Below the pieces are notes generated by a model, which searched no databases, had not been told where the DNA came from, and saw only the letters and a program-made list of their open reading frames with translations. Shown here piece after piece: positions 14,101-26,930 of a stretch of DNA of 64,000 nt. The stretch comes from Branchiostoma floridae (Eukaryota; Chordata; Leptocardii; Amphioxiformes; Branchiostomatidae): NCBI RefSeq assembly GCF_000003815.2, contig NC_049985.1:13229567-13293566 (forward strand), given 5' to 3'. A program made the position numbers and the translations under genes. Position 1 is the stretch's first letter. Every line of letters begins with the position of its first letter.

Positions 14101-17100
14101 AATTGTGGGAAAGTCTCCATAAAAGGGATAAGAGACGTGAGAATTCAGAATAACTGGGAGTAAAAAGTATGGACAATTTGAACGGAGGAAACCAAGTCTG
14201 CAAGTTTTATGGACAATTCTGTTGTAAAGTAGTCATAATAGCTACACATTCTCACTTTTGACTGAAATGGAATGGAAGGTAAGAGAATGTGACTGTGTTT
14301 GGGGAAATGACTAAAGTATGCTTTTAAAGCCACAACTCTGTGAAGCATCCAAACCCTTCTCACATAAAAGCAGACGACATTTCCAAGCATGGATCATTCC
14401 GGATCAAGCAACTGTCCATCAGTGGGAGCAATCACACCTTGCAGGGAATCATTATGGCATAATAACGGTGGCGTCAGTCTGCCGAGAGCGCCCGCCCTCC
14501 CCAATCAATACGGAGCTGTGGAGATGCTCCCGACAGTGGGCAACCATGCGGGAAGATTGGGACGATATCCCCCAGGACACTATCTCCTGAAAGGGTATTG
14601 AGTCTGCTGCTTACAGCCAGGGTGAAGTCCGCATAGTGAGAATTGTTGATGACAAGCGCGGGCTTGGAGAACAAAGAGCTACGACTTAACAAGCTTAAGG
14701 CTTAGGTTCTCATAGTCTTCATTAAACAGTGGACACAGCGGTCTAGAAAATCCTGACATCCTTCCCAAGGATGAACTAGCCCAGAGCTGAGCCAACAGTA
14801 AATGCCACGGCCAGTGTTCAAGTGGAGCTCTGCATCTAATGGAAGTCAAAGACATTTAGTGAGCCGTAGATAATTGTTCTTATTCCTGTGATGCTAAGCA
14901 GGGAGCCAATAGAGTGTGTTCTATAAAAGCCCTGTCTCTCTGCAGACCTTTTACTTCCCTCCTTGATGTAGGCCGACCTTTGACTTATCTACAGGAGACG
15001 GCTCAAGTCACACAGGGAATGGAGAAGGAACTTCTGGTTGCCTTCACTGGCTAAGTGGAACAGATAGTACCTCTCTGCAACTGCCTCAGTGGGGTGCAAT
15101 GGGCAGCTTCACAGTATGATAGGGTCATCATGAAGTTAAACAAACATTTGCAACTAAGTTCAGTTGCAAATTGTAGGTGTTTAGACAACAAAATCATTAC
15201 TTTCTTTATTCTTTTGACTTCTTCAAAACACTTTGAACTATTGTGTTCATTCTCGTAGATAGATACATAAATTAGTACCAAACATTAATACCAAACATGC
15301 CTTCTGGTACCATTTTGGTTATGGGGTTGAACAATGGTGAGAAGGTTACAAAGCTACAGTAACTGTTCTTCTTCCATTGCTTCTTACCTTCTGTCATTTC
15401 CCTGTCTTTCTTTCATTTCTATCCTTGTATCGTTGTTTCCTTTCCTCATTCCTCTTTCTGTCCTGAACAGATAAACACATAAATTGCAAAAAAAGAAGAC
15501 ATTGCAATGCTGTATAAACTGTGTATGTTTGATACATCTTGCTGCCAAGTTTTCCTTACAATTACATGTACTAATGGCCCAGGGAAATACTCCTTGCTGA
15601 GGGGAAAAACAGTTTCTGAACAATTGGAAAAACAGCAATTAATTTTTATTAAACGTTCCCATGCACCAGTCTCAGATGTAAAAATCAATAATAGATTTCT
15701 TTTGGCCATGCATTAGTCTAAAATCTAAAAGCACTTCTTTGCCTGTGTGCACAGCATTTGCATAAAAGCTGAGAGAATTAATAATATTAATAGGTTGAAA
15801 TAATACATTTTCCTGAATTTGTGACTGAACTGCGAATCAAAAAACATCAAACAGTTCATTGAAAGAAATAAAAATCCATCGCATTATCAATTATAACTTT
15901 AATTTTTTAAGATTTTGTCAGCAATAAAATGACGGATGTTTGTGGAATTGCTAATTTACATATAGAATATCTTAATTTGATTTTTGAATGGTCAAATCTG
16001 ATAAAAGGACAATACAATGTGTTCTGGCAATAGAATTGAGACCAATAATTAGAAGCTTTGAAAAACAAAACAACGCAAAGCAAAGCAAAGCAACAAGAAG
16101 TAAAGAACTTGAAAGGAATTTTGTGTATCTGGACATCAATCTCCAAAGACAACAATTTATCCCCATCAATATTTCTATTCCATAAAACTTCAAAATGGTC
16201 AGAAACCCCTTTCCAACCATGTTGCAATTCTCCTGCTTCTATCTGACTAACTTACATTGTATAAGTTATGGCAGTTTTGATGAATTCTACAAGCCAGCAT
16301 CAGAAAAATGGCCAATCTCCTGGCTGGATAAAAGTCAAATGATTCAATTTTTGCATCTTACAAAGGTTACCTTTCTTTTACTTAAAGGGTCATAAAAGTC
16401 AAACATTTCTCTCCTATATTTTCCTTGATTACTGATTGGGAAAATTGCACTCGGCCCAGACACATCCCCTAGTCAAATCCATAACTACATAGTACTTTCA
16501 CCACAGAGATTTGGAAAATAATCACATTCTTGTAAATCACTTTGTGGCGCCTTTCAATGACAGAGCAATAAAGCACTAGAATGCCATTTGAAATTGGACC
16601 TGGGAGTATAATGACACAGTATGGTGGACAAATTTTGGCATTTGAATGTCTGAGTGCAGTTTGTTTGCCTTGCCGTAGAGTTAGACGCACTTTGCGGTCT
16701 CACAGGAAGGGAGAACGGTAATGTTACACATTGACATCATGAGAAGATGTTGTGACTTTCAATGAGGGACGACCATTATACAAACTCGTAAAGTTTGAAA
16801 ACTTGATTTTGGTTGATCACATTACAATACCATTGGAAAGATTGTGACCTATGTAAACATGGAGATACTGGTTTTCCATCTGTTTGTTTGTCTCATTGTG
16901 TGTTAAATATATTATTTGAGTGGCAGGTTGAGGTGTCCTGGGTTCAAGGATGGCAAGTGTGTGAGTGAGGCATGCAATGAATATGGCTCCACCCACACAG
17001 TTAATGCAGGTCTCTACTTTATGAAATTCAATGTGATAAACAAGGCATACTAGTATGTTGCGATAAACTTTAGAAGTACAATGCATCATAATGCAGCTTT

Positions 17101-17189
17101 GTGGATTCAGTTTATCCTAATTTCAATTTCAGCTTTAGTCATATAATGATTTAAGAAAATATTTCTGCAGTCTCTATGTACAGGATTGA

Positions 17190-17425
17190 CAACCTGCTGT
17201 AGCTGCTAGGAGGCCCAAATCTAAATTACTTATCAAAAGCTATCTGCCATATAAAAAAACAGAACCATAACTGTACATGTCCATGGCAAAAAATACACAA
17301 ACTTGAAGTTCTGCTGTAGTACCAAGGACACTCGCCGGGAGGCCCAAACTTGACCTTTACTTTTTGTCTTCCCAAAACCTTCCCACATACCAAAATACTG
17401 TAACCCGTCTAGAAGTTTCTAAGTT
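17190..17425 (+). repeat. Diverged copy of dispersed repeat family A (3' part)
   Basis: This shares an ordered series of blocks with 43840-44060 and 53690-53820. These are GTTCTGCTGTAGTACC, then a GGGAGGCCCAAACTTGACC block, then a CCCAAAACCTTCCCACATACC block and AAGTTTCTAAGTT. Orientation is the same in all three copies. Only the 3' part of the family is present. The family is not identified. Confidence 0.6.
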
Positions 17426-18379
17426 CTGGTGACCACATATATCTGGAAGCACACATGCATAGACATGCAGACATCCCCCAAACAGTACATGTATACTGAC
17501 GATGAAAGGTATCAATTAAACATGCATGTAACTCAGTGATCAGTGATCACAACATTCTGAAGAGAACCAGACAGCTTAACTGGACTGAAGCCAACAGAAC
17601 CATAAGGCTTAATGGAAATCACAGACTCATTAGCAGCTTCAAATTACAAATGATTCTATGATCGATAGTTCTTCTGTGACAAGAAACTTTGTAAAAGGAT
17701 TGTGCAAATCTTCTCTAGAAACTACATTTGTATATACTTTGGATTAATATCTGTCTTAATAGATAATATGCAAATCCACTGTCATACAAAACTTTGAAAC
17801 AATGGCAAACAGATGTCTTGCTGAAGTTTCTTTTATCGGAAAATGTACCTGTAGTGGTTAATGGTTACATCTCCTACAATGTATCTTCTATAAATGTCAA
17901 AGTATCAGTTCCTGATGATGTTACCAAATTATTAATAGCAATATCTAGCTGGGACATACATGAACCTTTATGTGTACACATTCAGATGACAAGTAGATTT
18001 TAAATTATACTTTACACTTTCAAATAAAGTTATCAACAATATTATAAACAGACAACTGAGAGGCCACTCAGTCACTTGGTCAGCGTTGGAATTAGTACCT
18101 GTCAATCCATACTAGTAATGTCTACCCTTGTTGCCATCCAGTGATTCTTTGACTACGTGTATTAGCATGAGACGGTAATTTATCATGCATTGCCTACAAC
18201 GTTTAGATACATACACAAAGCAACTCTCTCTCTATGATAAGCTTGACACATCATTTATAACTCTACCCTAAGTCAAGTCTTGTTTTGACGATAGCAACAT
18301 GTTCAAATTACAAGTGAGGAAACGTCTCTTCTCAGGATACGTTACAAGGTGACAGTTGGGAGATGTTAGAAAAATAGGG

Positions 18380-18760
18380 TCGCTTAAGTACGGCTCTGGA
18401 TGCCTGAAGGGGCGGCAATGATGGAAGGCAACCTGATTCTTGGGTCACGTTTCCTTCACTCTCCGACACAGCGCAGGAAATTGGCTCTCTCTACCACACA
18501 CCTTCAGGAGAGCCTTTCTGGCAGATACAAGTCTGTGATAAATGACTCCTCACTGCTGTTTTCCCAGAGTTTCCAAAGCACCAGGCTCGATAATGCTCCA
18601 CTTTGATAAATCATAAAGACTCCAGCAGCTTTATAGGGTATCATCAAAATTGATGGCACGGACCCGTTCTCAAACATTTTGACTGAAGCTTTTCAACTTC
18701 AAAATATCCTCTCAAGGAAATGGTCTTTCCAACACAGAAAGAACATGACGGATAACACAG
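18380..18760. promoter_or_regulatory. GC-balanced non-repetitive island, candidate conserved element
   Basis: Sequence complexity and GC content rise here without any usable reading frame. The stretch contains GATAAATGAC, GATAAATC and GCTTTATAGG, which resemble Hox/Cdx-type sites. That it is an enhancer is inference only; the sequence shows composition and motifs, nothing more. Confidence 0.2.
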
Positions 18761-20187
18761 CACAAACTGCCGGGGGTATGTAATGTATTCTCTGGGTGAA
18801 AACATGCTTTAAAGTTGACCTCCGAGGGTTAAGAATATCCTAGACACTGGCAAGATTGACTTCCCAAAGCACGACTTCGTGCATTTGTAGGCTAGGGTCC
18901 TATGGTGCAGAGGTATTCAAGGAGTAGGCACGGATGGGACTTTCAAATCATACATGTTTGAAAGTAATCCAAATATATTTCATCACAGAACTGTCTTTTG
19001 ATATTCCATGAATAATAATTGGCATATGAAATGGTCCATACAATAACAGAACGTCTAAAGCATGTACACATGAAAAAAGTTTGGTAGAACTAGAAGTTAG
19101 AATGGTGTCAAACAGCAGAATGAAAGATAACCTGCATACTGTGTTATCATTCACTTGTACTTTACATACAAATTGTACGACGTATCAGCATATCATGCAT
19201 CTTTAGGTCACCCTCCCTTAAGGTGTTGTGCCAGCAAAGCTACTTGGTAGGCATAGAAGATGTAATGATACGTCCTATATCTTTATATCATCAAACTCTG
19301 CAGGCTGATTCTTCAACAAGTTTTGGCTTCATCCATTCTGAGATATCTGTAGAATTTCAAAACTGCTACCACAATAAGTTCAGGGTACTTTATATGAATG
19401 GAAGAAACATCCACATGTATGGTAAGACATATACAATACAGCTGTTTCCTATACAAATGACATGTTTATTGCTTTCTTCTATAGAACTTCCTTACTTTCT
19501 ACATACTGTGCTGGTCCAGAATGGTTTGCAATACAGAAGAGATCATTGTCAAACATTTCAAAAGAACAAACACATCACTACTAAAGGCACTAACTGTGAT
19601 TGTATATACACAGGCATTATACAGATAGGCTGTGAAAGATATCAAATTTACACTACATTTTATGTATTACATTTTAAGATTCATGGCATCAAGAATGGCC
19701 TATAGGGAATGTACATTTTGAAAGGCTTTTACTGGAAGTGGTAACAAATTTTCCAGGAGATATAATACCATCTGAATTCCAATCAGCAGCGATGCTGCCA
19801 GTTTGCAGGGCTTCCCTGAGGGAGGTTATGAATGCTGTCAAGCGGATAACATTCGCCAGACACCAGTTAGCACAATACATTAGGTGGAGGAACATCCTGA
19901 ATTTCAATAGTGCATAGATTTGGAACCTCTAGGCCTCCACTGAACAACTTGTGACACTGAGAGGGAAAAGATTTACTAATGAGGAAAGTGATGCAAAAGT
20001 GTCTGACTCGGTATTCAAGTCATACTCTGTATTCAAGTTAGTCCATGTGTGTTAAACTTTATGTGCAGGTCTGATCAGGTAATATTGTGATATAAACTTT
20101 TTCTGTAACGTAACAGATGTGTTCAAACTTGGTAAGGCAAAAACCTGGACGGCATTACCTCTATATCACAAGCCAAAATATAACAGT

Positions 20188-20719
20188 NNNNNNNNNNNNN
20201 NNNNNNNNNNNNNNNNNNNNNNNNNNNNNNNNNNNNNNNNNNNNNNNNNNNNNNNNNNNNNNNNNNNNNNNNNNNNNNNNNNNNNNNNNNNNNNNNNNNN
20301 NNNNNNNNNNNNNNNNNNNNNNNNNNNNNNNNNNNNNNNNNNNNNNNNNNNNNNNNNNNNNNNNNNNNNNNNNNNNNNNNNNNNNNNNNNNNNNNNNNNN
20401 NNNNNNNNNNNNNNNNNNNNNNNNNNNNNNNNNNNNNNNNNNNNNNNNNNNNNNNNNNNNNNNNNNNNNNNNNNNNNNNNNNNNNNNNNNNNNNNNNNNN
20501 NNNNNNNNNNNNNNNNNNNNNNNNNNNNNNNNNNNNNNNNNNNNNNNNNNNNNNNNNNNNNNNNNNNNNNNNNNNNNNNNNNNNNNNNNNNNNNNNNNNN
20601 NNNNNNNNNNNNNNNNNNNNNNNNNNNNNNNNNNNNNNNNNNNNNNNNNNNNNNNNNNNNNNNNNNNNNNNNNNNNNNNNNNNNNNNNNNNNNNNNNNNN
20701 NNNNNNNNNNNNNNNNNNN
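20188..20719. other. Assembly gap of 532 N
   Basis: An unbroken run of N. Because the length is not a round number, it is probably an estimated gap size. Flanking sequence is noncoding and gives no hint of what is missing. Confidence 0.99.
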
Positions 20720-21479
20720 GACATAATTTCCTGCACTTGGCAGGGATGTGTGAATTGCCCTCTTCCCAGCCCACTGACCCAGTTTCATCATATTGTTTCC
20801 ATGTTCGAACATGTGATCACAAATGATGCATCTATGTTGGAACAGTTTAGAAACTAACAGAAATAATGTATTTGATGTTAGAAATGTTTTTAACATGTTT
20901 GAATACTATAGAAATATTTAGAAAGTCACATAGATGTTATGAATAGTTCTAAACAGTTACTTATCACAGTTAGATTGTTACAAAGATTTCCAAAATGTTG
21001 GAACAAAAGGCAAGAAACACCCTCTCGGTAATATGGAATTACATGATAATAGATATGAAATCTGAAATTCAACGTTTTTGCAATGCGAAAAAAAGTACAA
21101 ATGTAGTGGCTAAGGGTACCATGATTGTAGCTTATGCATGATTTATCCCTCTATTGGAGATAGTCAGAGTGTATATACATGTATCTGGCAATTTTTCACT
21201 GCCTACATTCATATCTTATACTGCATTACTGCCTTCAAAGTTGTCCTACTACAGCCTTTCATCCATATACAATTCCGCCGACAGTTTTCATACTCTAGGT
21301 GATCTGATTCCGTACAGGTATTCAGCACATCACCTTTCTCATCATTCCTGCTTTCAGGTGACATTCCGAGAGAATTCAGCACTTAAGGAGTTCTCAAGTC
21401 TTAAGACCCCATCAAACAGGAAAAGTGGCAAACATGTTCAGTTGGGGATGTAAGGGGAGCTTGTTCATTGCTTTGAAAT

Positions 21480-21790
21480 AAGGGCTAACACACCGGCTTA
21501 AACACCGAAGCCACATCAATCATTGCCTCGAATTCCCTTTCTCGGCGACGTGCGATCACTTTGCTATGCAGGATTGAGCTTGCTTTTGTCAGCGAAAATT
21601 GGCTGTCTGTCCAGCGCTGTGACAGAAATAGATGGCCGTCAATTCCTGGGAAATTGGTGCCACAAAGCAGCCTATCATCCCGGGTAATATTACTTCCAAG
21701 GAAATGGAGCGCTTGAAATTGAAACTACTGCACACACCATTTTCTTTCGATTAATATTTCAAAAAGTCATAAAGGATGTAATATCAGTGA
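21480..21790. promoter_or_regulatory. GC-balanced island, candidate conserved noncoding element
   Basis: This is a second island of balanced composition without a coding frame. It contains CTGTGACAG (a TALE/Meis-type TGACAG core), paired AAATTGG words and CGATTAATATTT (a homeodomain core). Together with 18380-18760, 30640-30900 and 31140-31345 it suggests a regulatory landscape, but this is inferred from composition only. Confidence 0.2.
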
Positions 21791-21999
21791 CTCAATTCCA
21801 GCTCCTCAATAACCTATTCCTCAAGCCAGGATACTCAAGTTACTTTGTTAAGTATGCATGAGGGTCAGTCACAGGGCACGCACACTACCACTCACAGGAA
21901 ACAGGCGCCCCACCTCTTGCCATTGGCAATGATAATTTTGATGTGTCCAAATACACCCATGGTAACAGTTAATACTACAAGGTATTATTTCCCATTGGG

Positions 22000-22150
22000 T
22001 GCATAGTCCAGCAGTTAGTGGGCTTGCCTCTGAACCAAGAAGTCATGAGTTAGAATCTTAGCTGTGTCTCTTATACAACATTTACACTAAGGAAAGAGAC
22101 AAAGTCATAAAACCACTGCCCACTGTTCATTGTACTTGTCAAAAAGAGAT
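22000..22150 (+). repeat. Degenerate tRNA-derived SINE head
   Basis: GGGTGCATAGTCCAGCAG followed by TTAGTGG resembles a tRNA A-box. GAGTTAGAATCTTAG, about 40 bases later, resembles a decayed B-box (consensus GGTTCGAATCC). The next bases (CTAAGGAAAGAGAC) recall the region after the tRNA head in the intact SINE at 34051. No intact tail was found. Confidence 0.35.
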
Positions 22151-24267
22151 AGGGGAATCTACCCGCTACAATGAGCTAAATACTGTACATGCATGTAGAG
22201 TCTGTTTTCTTTCTCATAACCAATGGAAGTTTTGCTCATCTGTTCATTTGAGCTTAATTGGCTTGAGATCACTTTCATCTTTGGTTCCATCCCTAGGTCT
22301 CCCTGTATTTCTCTAAATGTAGTATAATTTTCTTATCTCAAACTGCTTTCATAAACTGTAACTATGTGTAAAGTTTAATTTCATTTTCTGTCACTGCTGT
22401 CAGATGTTTACAAATTCCCTGTCAGACATTTACAAATTCCCACCAAAATTAAGCATGCATGTATGCTATAGTACTGATTGACTGCAAAAGAATGTACCAA
22501 CATTCAAATGGGTAGCAAACAATGCTGCAAGTCACTAGCTAACAACTTTATAATAAAGATTGTTTGTTGTAAATTGCTAAATATATACAGAGCTATCTGT
22601 AGTTGAGAACATAACCTTTAACTTTGGCAGAATCAATCTGCGGTTTATCAGTTAATGCCGGTTGGCGTCAGAGACACATGTCACCCGTGGCAGCTTCCAT
22701 AGACGTGGTTGAACCTTTAAAAGCATACATGTACAGTTGTGAGTATATCTTAGGGCAACCTTTGCTCTCTGTTTGATGTCAGATATCTTCAGTGCATTAC
22801 CGATATCTCTCTTTTCCTCTGATCACTTTCAAACTGATAACTTCTAAGTCAGTTCAACTTCACTTTGTCGATGTGGGATCGAAAATTCAAAAAAATTGAC
22901 CGCAACATCAGATTATTTGAATGTTACATTGCTTACAAGTACAACAAACACAAAATGTTCAAGGGCATTACCCAAGGTAACAGTTACTACAGGATTGATG
23001 ATATCTGTCCAGTTGAGTAACAATTACATGTATGTGTTGTGTATCTTATAAACACATGTACATGTACCTGGATGTCAAGCCTTTATTGACGTATAAACAA
23101 ATTGTACATGTATATCATTTACAATGTACAATACAACAAAAGAAAAGAAAGCGGGAAAAGTGACAAAACTTCCATGAACATTATATGCACTCATCTTGGG
23201 CAATAAAAATTGATTCCCCTTCTGACCTGCTTGTTCGGCCATGCCAGAAAATGGGGTCATTAAAGAGTGTTGATTTGAGCCCCCTGACATGGCATTCTCG
23301 GTATAAATCAAGCCTAGATTTGAACAGATTTGCATCGTACACCATAGTTTGATCCCTTTCCAGCATATTGCTTTTTTTTCTCAAGGTATGCAAGTATATG
23401 GAGGTCCAATGCCATTTTTCGATTCAAGCCTTGTAAAGACATTACACATTTTTGGTTCGAGAATCATATACAGTTGAATCAGGAACCTTTTAGTACTTCC
23501 TCCACTGTAAGGCTAAGACAATTAAAGCTAAAAAATACAAACATTTCACATCAGAGCCATGATCAGCATGTGATTTTTTTTCTGTCTTCCACGGCTGTGT
23601 TAGGAAAGGGGATATATGCAGGTTTCTTTGGACAGATGATAACCAAAAATGGCCTGTGGTCAGCCATAACAAAACTGTAATAATGTTGATATATCTTGTT
23701 TAGGGAAAAAGCAAGCATATCTATAACCATTCTTGTTGTAATAAAGATTAATTGACCCCATTTTTATGACCAAAGGTCTGCAGTCTTTGCATAATGTATA
23801 TTTTACTGTATGGATTCTTCATACTGTCAGCAAAAAGACCAGGGGTACAAAAAATGACTACAATCAGGGAAATAGTTATTGCCTTCATTTTGTATTTAGT
23901 AAGCAGTAACTGTTAATGCAACAAAGAATGGCCAAGGGGTGACCTTTCATCTTTAACAAGGATCGTAATCATTTGTCTTTTTTTACATTGGCCATTTTGG
24001 ACATGGTAATATTTATTGAATTCGGTTTTTGCCTTGGCAATGTGTGCAGGTATAAGTAGATGCGTGTGTGTATCATACATTTTTATAACTTGTTATCGAC
24101 AGTTCAATCATCTATCTTGGAGAACAAAAAGTTATTTTGTCTACATAATGCAAACACTATAATCTACAAACAAAAAAAGTGGGGGAGTACAGTACAGTAC
24201 TAGTAGTAGTAATAGGGTATAGGGATGTCTATTTTGAAGATATAGCTTTGTGAGGCCACGTCCTTTG

Positions 24268-24330
24268 ACTTGACATCCATAAATACCCATTTCTAGAAAT
24301 ATAACGGATATAGATTACCTGCAGAGAACT
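24268..24330. repeat. Solo end of MITE family C
   Basis: AAATACCCATTTCT followed by AACGGATATAGATTACC matches the right-hand end of the inverted-repeat elements at 24897-25112, 55107-55334 and 62997-63270. The opposite end is not recognisable, so this is a truncated copy. Confidence 0.5.
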
Positions 24331-24527
24331 TGGTAAATTACATGTAGCATCATGATAAGTAATGCAAAAATCCAGAACTCATTCTGGAAATTCACGGACA
24401 TAGTTCATTCTTGTCACACATACTGGACAATTGTGACTATTGGATACTTGACAAATATATGTCTATGAGTATGACTTTCATATAGCTCCTATAAACTTTT
24501 AAGACTATGAAATACAAACTGTACCTG

Positions 24528-24610
24528 CTATGTTGTCACAAGTTCTTTCTTTGATGTGATGACTATAGATTCTGGACTGCGGTCCTGACACCACCTCTCC
24601 AAAAGCTGAC
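24528..24610 (-). CDS. Terminal coding exon of an unidentified minus-strand gene
   Basis: A strong minus-strand acceptor (TTGTTTTGCAG) is followed by two bases completing a split codon. After them come 26 codons and a TAG: Q-L-L-E-R-W-C-Q-D-R-S-P-E-S, then I-V-I-T-S-K-K-E-L-V-T-T. Codon use is typical of neighbouring real exons. The peptide is hydrophilic with no recognised domain. Upstream exons should lie at higher coordinates on the minus strand and must join in phase 1; none could be joined with confidence, and they may start as far up as the promoter-like region near 41 kb. A second frame of the same exon (starting S-A-F-G-E) is also open up to a GTACAG donor at 24526, so the frame assignment is a judgement. 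Confidence 0.45.
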
Positions 24611-24896
24611 CTGCAAAACAATAATGGAACAGTTCAGACAGGTCAGTCAACTCTTGTCAATTTATATAACACATAATGTATACATATTAAGTCCATACAG
24701 AATGTTAAAAACCATAAATTGGGCAATGTGGTTGGCCTGTTTTAACCAACAAGGGGGAATGAAACTGGTAGATACATATATCGCTTAGTACAAATGTACT
24801 CTGTTTCAAGGTGTTTGTTAAGGGACATTTTCAGTATCAGCGACAATAAATCAACAGACATGAATGATTTCTGTGCATGTTGTCATATACATGATG

Positions 24897-25112
24897 TAAC
24901 GCTAGTTTACCTTTTCCCGTTAGGTAACCTATATTCATTGTTTTCATAAGCTGGGTATTTAGAGATTTCAGATCAACGACGTGGGTTTCAAATGTTAACA
25001 TTTTAAAGATATTGTAATGAGAAACTACCATTTATTGACTAAACGATCCCAAAATACCCTTTTTACATACAACGGATATAGATTACCCTATGGATAAAGG
25101 TGAACTAACGTT
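24897..25112. mobile_element. MITE family C, copy 1 (about 216 bp)
   Basis: The ends are inverted repeats. The left end reads TAACGCTAGTTTACC-TTTTCCCG, and the right end reads GGATAAAGG-TGAACTAACGTTA. Next to these lie subterminal AACCTATATTCATTG and CAACGGATATAGATTACC, also inverted. Two other copies lie at 55107-55334 and 62997-63270. It has no coding capacity. A nonautonomous DNA transposon is inferred from structure and copy number. Confidence 0.7.
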
Positions 25113-26699
25113 ACATGTACATGTTGTTGTTAATATTGACAGATACACTTGTAGTCACTTTGATATCAGATGATAAAACACACTGAGTTGTAACATACTG
25201 ACTGAATCAAACTTAGATGTGCATTTATGCCTTGAAGGGCTAGTTGCAGGTCTTCAATATGACTAGTTCTTGCGATGATAGCTTTGTACTTTACATTGTG
25301 TATTATTTCAAAAACGCTGAATGTGATTTTTCCATCAAGCCATTCAAGTCTGAGTTTTCATCCCAAACCTACATGTAAGTCTTCCCTTGCTCACACCACA
25401 CTACTGCCTAGGGGTCCCCATTATCAAGAATTTATGCCTACATCAGCTTTTTCCTATTCCCACAGTCTGACGAAGAAGCCATCTGACATACTATTGATCG
25501 AGAGAAGGGGTATAAGTCTGTGTAAGTCCATCATAGCTGACAGAATTGGAGCTCATTACAGTCAAGGGCATTAGCACTTTCTGCTTGCTTTCATAGCCTG
25601 TTTCCATGTACATGTTGCTGCCCCATTTCTGAATGATTAACACACCTTTGATTCAGGGTGGTCAAAGCTGCTCCAGTTCCCTGACTGGAATACATGTATA
25701 GGTAATGTTGAATAAATGATGACTAAGGTCTTAAAACCCATCAGGTTTTGGAAAGGGCTAGAATGAAGACTAAGAATATATTATAGAACACAAGCTACAT
25801 GTACTGTACTTCTAGCATTTTGTGGAATCATCAGGTGCATACATGATGTACGTTCACTGAAAAATGAATAAAAACGTTACAACACAACTTTCAGTTCAAG
25901 AAAAAAATAGAAACAGTATAGGGAGAAGATTGTGGCTTTAGACTATACTGTTAAATAAAAATTTAAAAAACGTAGATGTATATCATGTATTTAGTAAATC
26001 ATAATGTATATTTCCGAACTGTATATTCATTTCCCAACTGTATATTCCAGTTTTTACTTAACAACACAACAGAACACAACATTCATTTACATTGTATATG
26101 ATCATAGCATATGCTCTTTCAAGCATACTAGCCTGATTAAATCCAGCTTATAGTGGCCTGCCCAACATCCAATCAGCGGGGTTTAGTGTTAGACTTTAGA
26201 CTCGAGTTGTCACCTACTATACTGTTTACTGTCTGTCATTTTTTGGTCATTAGCCCTAAGGCAAGAACTTGCATATCAACAAGTTTATAATTAATCCTCC
26301 CAGCAACAAGACTTAGTTGACACTGAAAAAGTTTTGATGGTTCTGTTTAAAAGTGGGCGTGAATCTCACAATCACTAGGAAAAGGTCAGAGTGGTCACAG
26401 GTGAAAGGTGAACAAGTGAACCCTTACCCAAACACTCTTTGTATATTGATATGTAAATTAGTACATAAGGAATTCTAACAGAGTTGCAAAACTGGTATTT
26501 CTTCACAGACAGTTCTTCTCAGAAATCAAGGAAAGCAAAAGATTCTTCTGGAAACATTTCCATCTGGTAAACTTTTAATTTATACTTGTCTTGGAGCCTT
26601 AGCTGAAAAGTTGGGATTTTCCTGGTGTTTGCTAACTACATTGTATGTGTAGAGACCAACTACATGTACAAGACTTAGCACAAGTTTGTGCATGTGTGG

Positions 26700-26905
26700 G
26701 AGAGGGTTAATGGTGATTTCTACACTAAATCTACTGACTACAGGTATTACTTAGATAAAACTAAAGTGGGCTGGAGCTGGGAATCTGTGCTTAGTAAGTA
26801 TGCCTGCCTCCAAGTCCACAAAAATCTGGGGTTGGAAGATTCAGGTAAGAGACATTGTCCTGCAGTTTTTACTTAACCAGGTCAACTGTAATGTTTGTTT
26901 TGCAG
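26700..26905 (+). other. Probable 5' UTR exon and short leader intron of the isomerase-like gene
   Basis: The coding exon at 26931 is preceded by a good acceptor (TTTGTTTTGCAG, ending 26905), so transcription starts further upstream. Two donors are in reach: GTAAGTA at 26795 and GTAAGAG at 26845. The latter would give a 61-bp intron. Which one is used cannot be decided by eye. No TATA box was recognised. Confidence 0.4.
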
Positions 26906-26930
26906 ACTTGTTGGCCACATCGTCACCATA

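Larger units (their letters stand above)
10500..20187. other. Noncoding stretch without recognised genes
   Basis: No splice-supported exon is seen. The sequence is AT-rich with scattered ACATGTA words. Minor contents are a tRNA-like fragment near 11105-11155, a diverged copy of a dispersed repeat at 17190-17425 and a GC-balanced island at 18380-18760; each is listed separately. It could be intergenic or intronic. Confidence 0.5.

Noticed and set aside
20117-20896. Very long frames on both strands
   Set aside because: They are produced by reading through 532 N.
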